A stretch of DNA of 33,060 nucleotides from NCBI RefSeq assembly GCF_001567585.1, contig NZ_LRQV01000077.1:1-33060 (forward strand). Reading direction: 5' to 3'. Positions 32,096 through 33,060 of the stretch are shown piece after piece; position 1 is the stretch's first letter; each line of letters starts with the position of its first letter. Origin of the DNA: Micromonospora rosaria (GTDB taxonomy: Bacteria > Actinomycetota > Actinomycetes > Mycobacteriales > Micromonosporaceae). The translations under genes and the position numbers were made by a program. Under the pieces are notes generated by a model. The model was given only the letters and a program-made list of their open reading frames with translations. It did no database searches and was not told the origin of the DNA.

Positions 32096-32539
32096 CGAAT
32101 TGTTCTCCTTCTCGATCCGGTAGTGGACCCGTGCCCCCGGCGGGCCGACGGAATTCGGGTGGCGGCGCCGCGTCGGGGAGCACCGCGACACCTCCGGTCG
32201 CACGTCGATGACCGACGATGCCCTTTCCGCACCGTCGCCCACGCCTCACGACGCGGGGGAAGATCGTGTCCATTCGCGCATGAGTACGGAGCCACGACGG
32301 CGGGGGTTCAACCGGTTCCGAGGATTGTGCGAGGAATTTCCACGGGCGGGCGGCAGCCGGCCGACCCGGCCCCCGACCGGGGGCGTGACCGGCCCGGCGA
32401 CGATTTCCCGTCGACGGCGGGGCGGGCCGCACATTGCGCCCGACTGGCTCCGGATGGTGATCCCACCGTCGCAGAAAGCAGAAAACGGTCGGCCGGGCGG
32501 TACCGGGTTCGACCGGCGCCCGGGGCGAATCCGTGCGGG
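32096..32539. other. Intergenic region upstream of the secreted protein gene
   Basis: I see no gene in this 444-nt stretch; the open frames have poor third-position GC bias. A short GC hairpin (GCCCCC with GGGGGC, 32369-32384, 4-nt loop) could end the minus-strand gene at its right. The part from about 32290 to 32490 is less GC-rich, with GCAGAAAGCAGAAAA near 32471. No clear promoter for the secreted-protein gene was found. Confidence 0.45.
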
Positions 32540-33060
32540 TCAGTCGGCGCAGAGGTGGTCGAAGGCGAATCCGTCGTCGAACTCGTCGCGGTGCGACCGC
32601 AGCCGCAGGATGTCCGCCCGCACCCGCGCCCGGGACACCAAGTGCGGCTCGACCCCGGTCAGGTCCCGCAGCCGGTCACCGATCGCCACCGCGGCCAGGT
32701 CCTCGGCCAGGCGGGCCGGGTCCCCCCCGCAGGAGAAACCGTGCTCCCGGACCGAGACCCGCTCCACCAGACACCGGTCGGGCGCCACCTCGACCCAGCT
32801 CCACCCCTCACCCGGCCCGGTGCGCCACCGCACGTGCAGCCCGCGCACGATCGGGTCGACCAGCCGCCGGCCCACGTACGCCTCCAGGGCCGCCGCGCGG
32901 GCCAGCGCGCCCAGGTCGTTGACGGGCCCCTGCCGCCCGTCGGGCAGCCGGCCCAGGATGTCCCGGAAGCCCACCGGCGGTTCGGTCCCCGGCTCGTCCG
33001 GCGCGGCACCGGTCTGCGTCGCCGCCGCGTAGCGGCGGGCGTCGAGCACGTACTCGACGA
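32540..33060 (-). CDS. Hypothetical protein, N-terminus outside window
   Basis: The minus-strand frame is open to the right edge (about 173 codons visible, reading VEYVLDARRYAAATQ), so the start lies outside; a GTG at 33049 is in frame but has no ribosome site. The visible part has an acidic/Pro-rich stretch (GAAPDEPGTEPPVGFRDILG), then ALARAAALEAYVGRRLVDPIV, LHVRWRTGPGEGWSWVEVAP, the Cys-containing VREHGFSCGGDPARLAEDLA, and a helical C-terminus GDRLRDLTGVEPHLVSRARV. It looks soluble, with no membrane segment or signal. I do not recognise the family. Third-position GC bias supports a real gene. Confidence 0.7.
   Translation of the reverse strand, partial: VEYVLDARRYAAATQTGAAPDEPGTEPPVGFRDILGRLPDGRQGPVNDLGALARAAALEAYVGRRLVDPIVRGLHVRWRTGPGEGWSWVEVAPDRCLVERVSVREHGFSCGGDPARLAEDLAAVAIGDRLRDLTGVEPHLVSRARVRADILRLRSHRDEFDDGFAFDHLCAD

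Noticed and set aside
32490..32530. tRNA-like T-arm (GGGTTCGACC) near the right end
   Set aside because: Only a 4-bp stem around the loop, and no acceptor, D or anticodon arms could be placed.

Overview
The window comes from a very GC-rich actinomycete. Third codon positions are almost all G or C, there are many GTG starts, genes overlap by 4 nt (ATGA/GTGA), and terminators are GC-only hairpins without U-tracts. An Lsr2 nucleoid protein, a single-domain Lon under an HspR-type operator, and a palindrome downstream of the DEAD-box helicase (26999-27050) that resembles an intergenic repeat I recall from Micromonospora/Salinispora genomes all suggest Micromonosporaceae. This placement is an inference. 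No rRNA, tRNA, CRISPR array, insertion sequence or phage module was seen.

Layout. 1-620: an ECF sigma factor that runs off the left edge. 1144-3894: a membrane Ser/Thr kinase and a nucleotide-sugar dehydrogenase, closed by a 20-bp perfect hairpin shared with the convergent neighbour. 3963-9310 (minus): two-component system 1 (HK1-RR1) followed by a MacB/LolD-type ABC ATPase and an FtsX-fold permease. 9465-14771 (minus): a six-gene unit of class II aldolase-fold enzyme, substrate-binding lipoprotein, two different permeases, ATPase and ACMSD-like amidohydrolase. Its last five genes are chained by four consecutive 4-nt overlaps. 15285-16067: a Tat-type secreted M23 peptidase. 16133-16430: a frame-disrupted gene remnant. 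16504-19362: a DUF4383 membrane protein, then a divergent pair, DUF305 and LVIVD-repeat protein, around a perfect CRP-type palindrome. 19498-22717: DUF2188, a SLC13/ArsB-type carrier, a DUF5715/M15-like protein and a 2H phosphoesterase. 22787-24561 (minus): two-component system 2. 24695-27509: a small membrane protein, a DEAD-box helicase with a DbpA-type tail, and a DoxX-like protein. 27601-30695: Lon and Lsr2, transcribed divergently from a shared AT-richer region. 30884-32095: a secreted protein with an Asn/Gly-rich linker. 32540-33060: a hypothetical gene cut by the right edge.

How the genes may work together. The six-gene unit is the best candidate for an undescribed system. It is a self-contained import-and-degrade cassette whose substrate cannot be read from the sequence. 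Both of its enzymes lack a residue expected for the textbook reaction: Ile105 stands where fuculose aldolase has its catalytic Glu, and Met214 where ACMSD has its catalytic His. A role in decarboxylation or hydrolysis of a (hetero)aromatic carboxylate is a testable guess. HK1-RR1 probably controls the adjacent FtsX-type exporter. The DUF305/LVIVD pair looks co-controlled by a Crp/Fnr regulator, and Lon by HspR. Three genes (the kinase and both histidine kinases) have a TANNNT -10 box 6-8 nt before the start codon, which fits leaderless transcripts.
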